Shown piece by piece: positions 41,205-49,212 of a stretch of 64,000 nt of DNA (the first letter of the stretch is position 1; each line of letters starts with the position of its first letter). The DNA comes from UBA668 sp963720695 (GTDB taxonomy: Bacteria; Actinomycetota; Acidimicrobiia; Acidimicrobiales; Ilumatobacteraceae). Below the pieces are notes generated by a model that worked only from the letters and a program-made list of their open reading frames with translations, had not been told where the DNA came from and made no database searches. The stretch spans positions 306,134 through 370,133 of the forward strand of contig CAVRGG010000003.1 of assembly GCA_963720695.1 (NCBI GenBank), read 5' to 3'. Position numbers and translations under genes: made by a program.

Positions 41205-41546
41205 ATGGCACGAGCAGCGACGACGTCGGACGTCTTCAACGCCATCGCCGAGCCGCAGCGCCGGGAGATCCTGACGCTGCTGCGCGGGGGTGAGCGACCG
41301 GTCAACGAACTCGCCGACGCGCTGGGCATGACCCAGCCGGGCGCCTCCAAGCACCTGCGGGTGCTGCGCGAGGTGGGGCTCGTGCGCGACCGCAGGGCCG
41401 GCAAGCAACGCCTGTACGACCTCGATGCCCGCGGCCTGCGACCGGTCCACGAGTGGACCGCAGGGTTCGAGCAGTGCTGGAACGAGCGCTTCGACCGGCT
41501 GGAACGGTACGTGCAGGACCTCGACACGACAGAGGAGAAGGAGTAG
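41205..41546 (+). CDS. ArsR family transcriptional regulator
   Basis: 113 residues. The winged helix is clear: 'TTSDVFNAIAEPQRREILTLLRGGERPVNELADALGMTQPGASKHLRVLREVGLVRDRRAGKQRLYDLDARGLRPVHEW'. There is no Cys-containing metal motif, which fits the ArsR subgroup paired with AHSA1/SRPBCC proteins rather than a metal sensor. The perfect operator over its own promoter indicates autorepression. The next gene begins 3 bp after its stop. Confidence 0.94.
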   Translation: MARAATTSDVFNAIAEPQRREILTLLRGGERPVNELADALGMTQPGASKHLRVLREVGLVRDRRAGKQRLYDLDARGLRPVHEWTAGFEQCWNERFDRLERYVQDLDTTEEKE

Positions 41547-41549
41547 CAG

Positions 41550-42047
41550 ATGACTGCGATGGGACCAGGAGGCTCGGCGACCGCCGAGCGCGAGATCGTC
41601 ATCTCGAGGATGATCGATGCCCCACGGGCGTTGGTGTTCGAGGCGTTCACCGACATCGGGCACCTCTCCCAGTGGTGGGGCCCGGACGGCTTCACCACCA
41701 CGACGCGGACGTTCGAGTTCCGCGTGGGTGGGGAGTGGGACTTCGTGATGCACGGACCGGACGGGACGGACTATCAGGAGTGGATCTCGTGGACCGAGAT
41801 CGATCCGCCGGCGCGCATCGCCCTGTTGCACGGCGAGACACGCGGGGATCCGAACGCGTTCGAGTCGGAGATCAGCTTCACCGCGCAGGGCGATTCGACC
41901 AGGATCGAGATGCGCACCGTGTTCCCCACCAAGGCGCATCGCGACGAGGCGGTCGAGCAGTACCACGCGATCGAAGGCGGCCAGCAGACGCTGGGCCATC
42001 TGGCTGCGTACGTCGAGGAGCTGGCCAGCACGAGCGGTGAGCACTGA
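41550..42047 (+). CDS. SRPBCC (AHSA1-like) domain protein
   Basis: 165 residues. 'REIVISRMIDAPRALVFEAFTDIGHLSQWWGPDGFTTTTRTFEFRVGGEWDFVMHGPDGTDYQEWISWTEIDPPARIALLHG' is the typical START-like AHSA1 sequence with the 'QWWGP' motif, ending in 'EAVEQYHAIEGGQQTLGHLAAYVEEL'. These proteins form a hydrophobic pocket for unknown ligands and very often follow an ArsR gene. Translation start ATG at 41550 has GAGAAGGAG upstream. Confidence 0.92.
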   Translation: MTAMGPGGSATAEREIVISRMIDAPRALVFEAFTDIGHLSQWWGPDGFTTTTRTFEFRVGGEWDFVMHGPDGTDYQEWISWTEIDPPARIALLHGETRGDPNAFESEISFTAQGDSTRIEMRTVFPTKAHRDEAVEQYHAIEGGQQTLGHLAAYVEELASTSGEH

Positions 42048-42082
42048 CCGCGCTCTCCTGGGTGACGCTCGGCGCTCACCGG

Positions 42083-42088
42083 TACGGT
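42083..42088 (+). promoter_or_regulatory. -10 element for the YczE-like gene
   Basis: TACGGT, 7 nt before the GTG at 42096; it decided that start over GTG 42087. Confidence 0.4.
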
Positions 42089-42095
42089 GGCGGCT

Positions 42096-42758
42096 GTGCG
42101 ATCCTCGACCCGACCCGTGGCGCCCCGAGCCCGTGCGTCGTTCACGGTGCGCCTCGTGGTCTACACGGTGGCGATCTTCGGTGTCGGCTTCGGTGTCTCG
42201 CTGATGGTGGAGGCGAATCTGGGCGTCGCGCCGAACGACGTGCTCAACACCGGTCTGCGTGATGTGGCCGGCATCGGCGTGGGCACCGCCGCCTGGCTGA
42301 CCGCGGTGGTGGCGATGCTCCTGGCCTGGGCGCTCGGCCGGCGCCCACGCATCGCCACTGTCCTCGGCAGTGTCGTCGTCGGGGTCTCCATCAACGGCGC
42401 ATTGGCCGCGCTTCCCACGCCTGATCCGCTCTGGGCGCGCGGCATTTTCCTCGTCGCCGGTCTGGTGGTGATCTGGGCAGGCATCACGGGAGTCGTGGCC
42501 GCCGACGTGGGGGCTGGTCCACTCGAACTCGTGATGCTCGCCGTGGTGGACCGCGGGGTGAGCATTCGCGTGGCCCGGTGGGTGATCGAGCTCACGCTCG
42601 TCGCGCTGGGTCTTGCGCTGGGAGGGGAGGCGGGTCTGGGCACGGCCCTGTTCGCGTTCGGCACCGGTCCCGTTCTCGCCCTGACGCTGCCGTGGGGTGC
42701 CGCGCGCATGGGCACCGAGCTGCGTCAGCCGACCGACGTGGCGGCCGCTGGTCCCTGA
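42096..42758 (+). CDS. YczE/YyaS/YitT-type membrane protein
   Basis: 220 residues, five to six transmembrane helices. 'VRLVVYTVAIFGVGFGVSLMVEANLGVAPNDVLNTGL' is the signature YczE start (a G-x-G helix followed by 'LGxAPWDVL'-like). Further helices are 'GTAAWLTAVVAMLLAWALG', 'IATVLGSVVVGVSINGALA', 'GIFLVAGLVVIWAGITGVVAADVGAGPLELVM' and 'WVIELTLVALGLALGGEAGLGTALFAFGTGPVLAL'. No transport substrate is established for the family. It stands alone, divergent in role from its neighbours, and converges with a VOC gene. Confidence 0.82.
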   Translation: MRSSTRPVAPRARASFTVRLVVYTVAIFGVGFGVSLMVEANLGVAPNDVLNTGLRDVAGIGVGTAAWLTAVVAMLLAWALGRRPRIATVLGSVVVGVSINGALAALPTPDPLWARGIFLVAGLVVIWAGITGVVAADVGAGPLELVMLAVVDRGVSIRVARWVIELTLVALGLALGGEAGLGTALFAFGTGPVLALTLPWGAARMGTELRQPTDVAAAGP

Positions 42759-42761
42759 GGG

Positions 42762-43328
42762 TCAGTCGCCGACGCCGACGGACTGCTCGGCCTCGATGGG
42801 CTTCCAGACGGTGGCCTTCGCCTCGCCCTCGTCGAGCGACGGGTTCGGGTCGGCGACGATCGCCGCGGCACGGGCCCGTTCGGCGTCGGTGAAGTCGCGC
42901 ACGCTGTGGCAGAACTCGACCATGTTGCCGCTTGGGTCGCGGATGTAGATGCTCACGCAGAACTCGTGGTCCACCTCCAGCACCGTGTACCCGTGCGACC
43001 GCCAGCGATCGCGGTGACGGTGCAGCACCTCCATGGAGGGGGCGTCGAACGCGATGTGGTTGACCCACCATGGCAGACCGGCGGCACCGTTGATGTCGAC
43101 GGGGAAGTCGCTGCCGATGGTGTCGTCGTGGATCTCCCAGAACGCCATCATCCCGGTCTCGCCGTTCGGCGACTCGTCGGTGGCGTAGAAGAAGTGCTTG
43201 GAGAAGCCGGTGCCGTCGGGTGTCGGCGTGGCGACCACCTTCACGAGGTGAAAGCCCATCACCTCGGTGTAGAAGCGATGCGTGACCCCGGCGTCCCGGG
43301 TGGCGAGTGCGACGTGGTGGAAACCCAT
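42762..43328 (-). CDS. VOC family dioxygenase-like protein
   Basis: 188 residues from the ATG at 43328. 'MGFHHVALATRDAGVTHRFYTEVMGFHLVKVV' supplies the first metal His; 'GLPWWVNHIAFDAPSMEVLHRHRDRWRSHGYTVLEVDHEFCVSIYIRDPSGNMVEFCHSVRDF' contains the second His and the Glu of 'NMVEFCHS', the standard 2-His-1-carboxylate arrangement of extradiol-dioxygenase/glyoxalase folds. The ~35-residue C-terminal extension is unusual. The substrate is unknown. Confidence 0.85.
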   Translation of the reverse strand: MGFHHVALATRDAGVTHRFYTEVMGFHLVKVVATPTPDGTGFSKHFFYATDESPNGETGMMAFWEIHDDTIGSDFPVDINGAAGLPWWVNHIAFDAPSMEVLHRHRDRWRSHGYTVLEVDHEFCVSIYIRDPSGNMVEFCHSVRDFTDAERARAAAIVADPNPSLDEGEAKATVWKPIEAEQSVGVGD

Positions 43329-43335
43329 GTCGCTG

Positions 43336-43341
43336 ATTCTC
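43336..43341 (-). promoter_or_regulatory. -10-like hexamer for the VOC gene at 42762
   Basis: Minus-strand GAGAAT, 7 nt before the ATG at 43328. Confidence 0.25.
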
Positions 43342-43373
43342 GCGCCGACGTGCAACCCGCGGTGCACCGAAGG

Positions 43374-43379
43374 CACACT
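43374..43379 (+). promoter_or_regulatory. -10-like hexamer for the 69-residue gene
   Basis: CACACT, 6 nt before the ATG at 43386. Confidence 0.3.
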
Positions 43380-43385
43380 GGGGCC

Positions 43386-43595
43386 ATGTTCTTGGGCAAG
43401 GACCTCATCGTGTGGTTGCTGCTGGCGATGGGCGGTGCGCTCTTCGCCGGCAACGTGATGGCCCTGGTGCGGCCCCCGCAGGTCCCTCGCGGCGACGAAG
43501 ACCTGGAACGAGCGCCGCGCAGCCGCAGCATCCTCATGGCCGGGATCGGACTCGTGGTCGCCGTCGCCGCACTTGCGGCGCTCGTCAGCCGCTGA
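43386..43595 (+). CDS. small two-helix membrane protein (69 residues)
   Basis: An N-terminal helix 'LIVWLLLAMGGALFAGNVMALV' is followed by a short charged loop 'RPPQVPRGDEDLERAPRSRS' and a second helix 'ILMAGIGLVVAVAALAAL'. The 'GGALFAGNxMALxRPP' pattern recalls short conserved actinobacterial membrane proteins, from memory. It is divergent from the VOC gene, and its last 11 bp overlap the end of the convergent oxidoreductase gene. Confidence 0.6.
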   Translation: MFLGKDLIVWLLLAMGGALFAGNVMALVRPPQVPRGDEDLERAPRSRSILMAGIGLVVAVAALAALVSR

Positions 43596-44559
43596 ACGTC
43601 GCCCGCAGCGCGGCCGAGAGCCGCACGGCGTCGTCCACTTGCAGACGTGCCAGGTGCAGCTCCGGACACGGAAACAGCGAGATGTCGTTGGCTCCCGCCT
43701 CGGTGAGCATGGACAGATGTTCGACAGCGTCGTCGAAGGTTCCGATGGCGCCGAGTTCCATCCACCACGAGCGCGGCATCTCGACGATCGCATCGACACC
43801 GCCGGCCGTCAATCGTTCGCGCATCTCGCTCGCATGAGGATGCGCGTCGATGGCCGGGCTGGGCGACGAGAGCCATCCGGCGACGACCGGCGCCATCCAT
43901 CGATACGCAGCGGTGCGGTCGGTGGCCAGCGACAGGGCCGAGAACACACTCACACGAAACTCCGGTGGGGCATCCGCCTGGGCTCGGGCGAGGGCGACGT
44001 ATGCGGCGCCGGCGCCCTCGGCGAGGACCACACCGTCGGCGACCCGGCCGGCGAGCGCCATCGACTTCGGCCCGCGGACACCGGCGAGCACGGGTGGCAG
44101 CTTCACGGGAGGCTGGTCCAGGGCGACCGATTCGAGGTGTACCTCCTTGCCCCGGAACGTCACCGTCTCACCGCGGAGGAGCCGACGCACGACGGTGATC
44201 ACCTCGTCGAGCGTGGTGAGCGGGCTGGCCGTGCGCGCTCCCATCTGTTCCATCCAGGACTGCACGCCGTGGCCGATCCCGGCGAGCACCCGCCCAGGAC
44301 CGAGATTGGCCAGCGTGGCGATCTCCATCGCGGTGACGGCGGGGTTGCGGGCGACGGCGGGAAGGATGCCCAGCCCCACGCCGAGACGATGACTGCGGGC
44401 GAGTGCGGTCGCGGCGAGGGCGACGGCGGTCGTGTAGAAGCAGTCCTCGATCACCCACAGTTGGTCGAGACCGCCCGATTCGAGTCGCTCGGTGAACTCC
44501 ACGATGGCGGACGGCGGGAAGGACCGATCGAAGCACACCCCGAGTTGCGGCCGGACCAT
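43585..44559 (-). CDS. LLM-class F420-dependent oxidoreductase-like protein
   Basis: 324 residues. A TIM-barrel of the luciferase-like monooxygenase family: 'GVCFDRSFPPSAIVEFTERLESGGLDQLWVIEDCFYTTAVALAATALARSHRLGVGLGILPAVARNPAVTAMEIATLANLGPGRVLAGIGHG' and 'PVLAGVRGPKSMALAGRVADGVVLAEGAGAAYV'. In actinobacteria such proteins usually use F420 rather than FMN; the sequence alone does not decide between them. The substrate is unknown. Confidence 0.87.
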   Translation of the reverse strand: MVRPQLGVCFDRSFPPSAIVEFTERLESGGLDQLWVIEDCFYTTAVALAATALARSHRLGVGLGILPAVARNPAVTAMEIATLANLGPGRVLAGIGHGVQSWMEQMGARTASPLTTLDEVITVVRRLLRGETVTFRGKEVHLESVALDQPPVKLPPVLAGVRGPKSMALAGRVADGVVLAEGAGAAYVALARAQADAPPEFRVSVFSALSLATDRTAAYRWMAPVVAGWLSSPSPAIDAHPHASEMRERLTAGGVDAIVEMPRSWWMELGAIGTFDDAVEHLSMLTEAGANDISLFPCPELHLARLQVDDAVRLSAALRATFSG

Positions 44560-44566
44560 GCGCGGG

Positions 44567-44572
44567 ACGGTA
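44567..44572 (-). promoter_or_regulatory. -10 element for the LLM oxidoreductase gene
   Basis: Minus-strand TACCGT, 7 nt before the ATG at 44559; it lies immediately downstream of the subtilase gene. Confidence 0.4.
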
Positions 44573-44583
44573 GCACCGGGGGC

Positions 44584-47532
44584 TCAGGTGGTGAACCAGT
44601 TGGTGGCACTCACCGCGACATCGACGTCGCGGTTCGACTGCAGGCACACGCCACCGTTCGCGGAGACGCCGACGAGGGCCCCGTTGCTCGTCGGGCCGCC
44701 GGCGACGAAGTTGACGATCGCGGTGCCGGGCGGCGGTGTGGCCGTGCTGTCACAGGGCCAGGCGTTCAGCCAGCCGGGAGCGGCCGGATCGAGTGCCTCG
44801 ACGTTGAGCGCGACCGACCCGAGTGTGCCCGCCGCCGGGAAACCGACGGCACCGGCGAGCACGATCCGCCGCACGCTCAGTGCCGACAAGGCGGTGGTGT
44901 TGTCGACGGGATTCTCGAGCGCGCCCTTGACGCCGGGCCTCGTGTCGAGGAGCAGCACGGGCAATGACGGCGCCGAGAAGGTGCCGAATCCCGCACCGGA
45001 GCCGAACGACCCGGGACTGTCGACGACGACGTGCACGGTGGTGCTGGCGCGGATGCAGAAGGCACCCGACGACAGCACCACGACGCCGCCATTGGCGAGC
45101 GTGACGCCCGAGCGGAACGCGACGGTGACGGCCGAGACGGGCAGCGACGCGGTGCTGGTGCACGGGTAGAGCACGAGCGTGCCGTCACCTGCCGGACTCA
45201 CGGCGGCGACGTTGACCGCCAACGCGGCGGTGGCGTCGACCATGTAGCGACGGACCTCGTTGGCGGCGAACGGGGTTGTCTCGTCGATGGACTCGGCGGC
45301 TCCGGTGTAGACGGGGCGGGTGTCGAGCAGTCGCTGGGGAGCGCTGAGGGCGCTGAACGTGGTGCCGGTGGGCAGCCACCCGGTGGCGTCGATGACGAGG
45401 TGCGTGGATCGGAGCGACTTCACGCAGATGCCGCCGTTCGCGGACAGCTGCACGAGTCCGTGGTTGGCCACCGTGACCCCGCTGGGGTAGTTCATGAACG
45501 CGGTCAGCGTGGGCGGCGCCCCGACGGCGTCGCACGGCCAGGTCTGCAGGTAGCCCTGTCCGACGGGCGTGACGGCGACCACGTTGAGGGCCATGGTCGC
45601 GCCGGCGGGCACGTCGTTGACGCCGGCGAGCACGTACCGGCGCACCTCGTTGGGTGCGAACGGAGTGGTCTCGTCGACCGATTCGAGCACGCCCTTCTCG
45701 CCGGGTCGGGTGTCGACGAGGCGCACGGGGGCCACGAACGGGTTGAGGGTGTCGGTCGGCACGGCGACGACGTGGACTGTGCCGGATCCGGTGAGGGTGC
45801 GGGCGAAGGGGTGGACGTAGGGGATCCAGTTCCCGCCCGGTGCCGCCGCCGCCACGACGAAGGTGCCGCTGTACGTGCGCGAGGTTGCCGACCCGGTGGA
45901 CGTCATCGTCGCGGTCACGCACCACGGGCCGTCGGGGTACGTGGCGCCGGGCGGGCAGAGCTGCGCGGCGAGCGTGGTGGGCAGTTCGGCCTGGGTGTCG
46001 CTCAGCGTCGCCGTCCACGTGACCTGGGTCTGTCCCGGCAGGGTGATGGAGGTGGGTGAGAAGCTGTCCGAGGTCATCGAGACCGCGCCGCCGAACGTCG
46101 CCGTGACGCCGGTTGCAGCGCTCACCGTCACGACGCACGTGGAGGAACCGGAACACCCCGCGCCACTCCAGCCACGGAACTCGGACCCGGCGCTCGCGGC
46201 CGCGGTGAGCGTGACGACCGTGGTGTCGGGGAACGACGACGAACAGGTCGCCCCGCACGACACACCCGCGGGCGACGAGGTGACGGTGCCCGACCCCGGA
46301 CCGGCCTTGGACACGGTGAGCGTCGACTCGGTGCTCGGGATGAACAGCAGCTTGCCCGGTGCGGTGGCGATCGCAGTGGTGGTCGCGTTGGCGTCGATCG
46401 TCGCCCAGATCTGCGCCGGTGTCGCCGTCGGCGCGTACTGCAGCAGCAGTGCCGCCGCGCCGGCGACGTGCGGCGCGGCCATCGACGTGCCGCTGAACGG
46501 TAGGGCCGACACGTTGTCCGGGCCACGCACCGAGGAGAGGATGTTGTTGCCGGGGGCGAAGATGTCGACGCAGTTGCCCAGGTTGGAGAACGACGCCACA
46601 CCGTCGGTCTCGGTGGAGGCGGCGACGGTGATCGCGGCGGGCAGGTCGGCGGGGCTGTAGTTGCACGCGTTCAGTCCGGCGTTGCCGGCGGCGACCACGA
46701 CCGTGATCCCGTCGTCGATCATGGTCTGCACGGCGGCGTCGAACGCCGAGTTGGCGGGGCCGTCGAGGCTCATGTTGGCGACTGCGGGTGTGCCCGGGGC
46801 GTGATCGTTGACGATCCAGTTGATGCCGTTGATGATGCTGGTGCCGTTGCCGTTGCCCTGGCAGTCGAGCACCTTCACCGGCACGATCGTGACCTGCTTG
46901 GCGACGCCGTAGGTGGTGCCGCCGATGATGCCCGAAACATGCGTGCCGTGGTCGTTGCAGTCGGTGATGCCGGTGCCGTCGCCGAAGTTGTAGTACGAGC
47001 CCGTCGCCAACCGGCCGGTGAACTCGGTGTGGGTGGTCCAGATGCCCGTGTCGAGCACGTACGCCTTCACCCCGGCGCCGGTGGCCGAGTAGCGGTACTG
47101 GCCGTCGATCGGGCGCGAGCGCTGGTCGACCCGGTCGAGGCCCCACGGCGGCGAGGCCTCGATCCCGCTCGCGTGCACCGCCCGGTCGAGCTCGACCGAC
47201 ACCACACCCGGCGTGCGCCGCACCAACGACAGTGTCGGGCTGTCGACGTGCACCGAGACGCCGAACAGGGCCGTGGTCCAGATGTCGTCGGGGGCCCGGC
47301 CGGCGGCGGTGAGGACGTCGACGAGGTGGTCGAGCGACGCCTGGTCGCGCACTGTGACGATGTAGGGGGCGCCATCTGACGGTGTGCTCCGTACCGAGCC
47401 GATCTGCTGGGGTGGCGCCGCCTTCACGGGGCGCGCCGACGACGCGAGTGCGCTGGAACCGATGATGAGAGTGGCGCCGAGGACGCCCACCGTGGTCAGG
47501 AAGGCGGCCGCAACGCGAGGCACGCGGTGCAT
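44584..47532 (-). CDS. secreted subtilisin-like serine protease with three C-terminal repeats
   Basis: 982 residues from the ATG at 47532 (AAAGGAC upstream). A signal peptide (~1-30) is followed by an inhibitor_I9-type propeptide (~55-125). The S8 domain has the triad Asp161 ('VLDTGIW'), His195 ('NDHGTHVSG') and Ser350 ('SGTSMAAPHVAG'), with oxyanion Asn284. After ~400 comes an InlB-B-like module ('SSPAGVSCGATC...FRGWSGAGCSG'), a beta-rich stretch, and three ~135-residue repeats each opening with 'LLDTRP' or 'LVDTRPG' and containing a 'GGICV'-type strand. It is probably secreted and surface- or substrate-bound (inference). Confidence 0.93.
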   Translation of the reverse strand: MHRVPRVAAAFLTTVGVLGATLIIGSSALASSARPVKAAPPQQIGSVRSTPSDGAPYIVTVRDQASLDHLVDVLTAAGRAPDDIWTTALFGVSVHVDSPTLSLVRRTPGVVSVELDRAVHASGIEASPPWGLDRVDQRSRPIDGQYRYSATGAGVKAYVLDTGIWTTHTEFTGRLATGSYYNFGDGTGITDCNDHGTHVSGIIGGTTYGVAKQVTIVPVKVLDCQGNGNGTSIINGINWIVNDHAPGTPAVANMSLDGPANSAFDAAVQTMIDDGITVVVAAGNAGLNACNYSPADLPAAITVAASTETDGVASFSNLGNCVDIFAPGNNILSSVRGPDNVSALPFSGTSMAAPHVAGAAALLLQYAPTATPAQIWATIDANATTTAIATAPGKLLFIPSTESTLTVSKAGPGSGTVTSSPAGVSCGATCSSSFPDTTVVTLTAAASAGSEFRGWSGAGCSGSSTCVVTVSAATGVTATFGGAVSMTSDSFSPTSITLPGQTQVTWTATLSDTQAELPTTLAAQLCPPGATYPDGPWCVTATMTSTGSATSRTYSGTFVVAAAAPGGNWIPYVHPFARTLTGSGTVHVVAVPTDTLNPFVAPVRLVDTRPGEKGVLESVDETTPFAPNEVRRYVLAGVNDVPAGATMALNVVAVTPVGQGYLQTWPCDAVGAPPTLTAFMNYPSGVTVANHGLVQLSANGGICVKSLRSTHLVIDATGWLPTGTTFSALSAPQRLLDTRPVYTGAAESIDETTPFAANEVRRYMVDATAALAVNVAAVSPAGDGTLVLYPCTSTASLPVSAVTVAFRSGVTLANGGVVVLSSGAFCIRASTTVHVVVDSPGSFGSGAGFGTFSAPSLPVLLLDTRPGVKGALENPVDNTTALSALSVRRIVLAGAVGFPAAGTLGSVALNVEALDPAAPGWLNAWPCDSTATPPPGTAIVNFVAGGPTSNGALVGVSANGGVCLQSNRDVDVAVSATNWFTT

Positions 47533-47613
47533 CCGTGGGAGTCCTTTCGCGGGCCGCCTGCCCGCAGACCCACGAGTGTGCCACGCACATCCGTGACGCG
47601 TCGAGGGAGACCG

Positions 47614-47619
47614 TATTCT
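47614..47619 (+). promoter_or_regulatory. -10 element for the HEAVH-protein gene
   Basis: TATTCT, 6 nt before the ATG at 47626; this favours 47626 over the adjacent ATG at 47623. Confidence 0.45.
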
Positions 47620-47625
47620 TTGATG

Positions 47626-48351
47626 ATGCGCAAACAAATCGATGAGCGCCCGACCAGCCCGGCGCTCGAGGCCGTCACCCTGGGTGTGCTGGGTGGCGCC
47701 GCGGGGTTCCTGGTCGGTGATGCCATCGATACCGCGCTCGGCATCGCCATGGGGGCAGTGGCCGGCGCGAACGGACTCATCGGCGGCTGGAGGGGTGTGT
47801 ACCCATGGCGGACACGCAAGGGAGTGCTCGCCGTCGCGCTCGATTCGACATGGGCCACGCTCCCGGTGGCCGGCGGGTTGCTGGCCCACCTGGTGGCCGC
47901 AGTGCGCTCGGGCGAGTACCTCCCGCAGCTGAGCACCCGGCAGGGACACCACGTGTACCGCCATGGGGCCGGCCTGAAGAAGGGCTTCGCGCTCACCATC
48001 GGCAACGTCATCTCCGGCGCAGGTGATGTCGAGCGGCCGAGCCGGGCCAAGCTCGTCACCGATCACGAGGCCGTACACGTCTGGCAGGCACGCTGGTTCG
48101 GTCCGATCTACCCGCTCGTCTACGGCCTGTGGTCCGGACTCGGTGCGCTGGTAGGCATCGTCGTCTGGTTGCGCCGCGGGCGACGAGAACGGCTGGGCGC
48201 GGTGGTCGAGTCGATCGCCTACTACATGAACCCGTTCGAGTGGTGGGCGTACAGCCGGGACGGGCTGTGGCCGCCGCCCGGACTGGTGAAAGGGCTCGGC
48301 TGGCGGACACCTGCCGTTGCCTCGTTCGGCGAACGGAGGCCGCCGTCGTGA
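47626..48351 (+). CDS. membrane-associated protein with HExxH motif
   Basis: 241 residues; family not recognised. The N-terminal ~60 are Gly/Ala-rich and hydrophobic ('AVTLGVLGGAAGFLVGDAIDTALGIAMGAVAGANGLIGG', a glycine-zipper-like hairpin). A middle domain contains 'KLVTDHEAVHVWQARWFGP', an HExxH zinc motif followed by Trp-Gln, then a helix 'LVYGLWSGLGALVGIVVWL' and 'VVESIAYYMNPFEWWAYSRDG'. The combination HExxHxxQ plus NPxExxA resembles DUF4157-type zincins, so a metallopeptidase is possible. It is coupled to the GrpB-family gene by GTGA. Confidence 0.55.
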   Translation: MRKQIDERPTSPALEAVTLGVLGGAAGFLVGDAIDTALGIAMGAVAGANGLIGGWRGVYPWRTRKGVLAVALDSTWATLPVAGGLLAHLVAAVRSGEYLPQLSTRQGHHVYRHGAGLKKGFALTIGNVISGAGDVERPSRAKLVTDHEAVHVWQARWFGPIYPLVYGLWSGLGALVGIVVWLRRGRRERLGAVVESIAYYMNPFEWWAYSRDGLWPPPGLVKGLGWRTPAVASFGERRPPS

Positions 48352-49118
48352 CGGTGGTCGTCGATTCGGATGGGTGGACCGCCGCGATCGTCGAACCCAA
48401 CACGCTGTCGGTCGCGAGTGCACCCGGCGCCGGTTCGCCGGCCGGGCTCGAGGAGTGGGCGCGCCGCAACGGGTACCGCACGCTGCTCGCGTCGATCGTG
48501 CCCGAGGACGTCGCAGCGTTCGTGGAACTCGGATTCTCGGAGGTCGCCCGCGACCTCCTGCCCGACGAGTTCGTGCCCACCGAAGGGATGGTCGTCGTCC
48601 GTCGAGACCTGCTCGGTGTGGTCGGTCTGCGCGACCCCGATCCGACGTGGCCGGCGTTGTTCGAGCAACTCCGGTCGGCCATCGTCGGCGTTCTCGGCGC
48701 GAACGCAGTGGCGGTGGAACACGTCGGGAGCACGTCGGTGCCCGGCCTCTCGGCGAAGCCCGTGATCGACATTGCCCTCGTCGTGCCGGATTCCGCCGAC
48801 GAAGCCACCTACGTCCCCGGACTCGAACGGGTCGGCTACTCGCTGACCATCCGAGAGCCCGACTGGTTCGAGCACCGACTCCTCAACCGCGACTGGCCGC
48901 GCGTCAACCTCCACGTCTTCTCCGACGGCTGCACGGAGGTCGCGCAGATGACCGGGTTCCGTGACTGGCTGCGCAGCCATCCCGAGGACCGCGACCTCTA
49001 CGAGCGGACCAAGCGCGACTTGGCCGCGCGCACCTGGGAGATCGTGCAGGACTACGCCGACGCGAAGACTGCGGTCGTCCTCGACATCAAGCAGCGGGCG
49101 GGGCTCGTCGGCGACTGA
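48348..49118 (+). CDS. GrpB (UPF0157) family nucleotidyltransferase-like protein with N-terminal extension
   Basis: 256 residues from the GTG at 48348, overlapping the previous stop. The C-terminal ~170 are GrpB-like: 'AVAVEHVGSTSVPGLSAKPVIDIALVV' (G-S-T-S-V-P-G-L and the acidic K-P-x-I-D-I), 'WFEHRLLNRDWPRVNLHVFSDGCTEVAQMTGFRDWLRSHPEDRDLYERTKRDLAA'. Members have a nucleotidyltransferase fold of unclear substrate. The first ~80 residues look like the tail of a GNAT domain ('NGYRTLLASIVPEDVAAFVELGFSEVARDL'), so this may be a fusion. Confidence 0.8.
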   Translation: MTVVVDSDGWTAAIVEPNTLSVASAPGAGSPAGLEEWARRNGYRTLLASIVPEDVAAFVELGFSEVARDLLPDEFVPTEGMVVVRRDLLGVVGLRDPDPTWPALFEQLRSAIVGVLGANAVAVEHVGSTSVPGLSAKPVIDIALVVPDSADEATYVPGLERVGYSLTIREPDWFEHRLLNRDWPRVNLHVFSDGCTEVAQMTGFRDWLRSHPEDRDLYERTKRDLAARTWEIVQDYADAKTAVVLDIKQRAGLVGD

Positions 49119-49199
49119 TCGTCGGGACAGCCCGGCTGACTGACCGGGCAGGCGTGCGGACTGGCCGATCTGGCAGTAGCGAGACGGTGGATCGGTCCC

Positions 49200-49205
49200 T
49201 ACCGT
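49200..49205 (+). promoter_or_regulatory. -10 element for the decarboxylase gene
   Basis: TACCGT, 7 nt before the GTG at 49213. Confidence 0.45.
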
Positions 49206-49212
49206 CGCCCGG

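Noticed and set aside
45185..47590. 801-codon frame within the subtilase gene on the same strand
   Set aside because: Arg/His/Pro-rich alternative frame of the protease; all S8 motifs are in the other frame.
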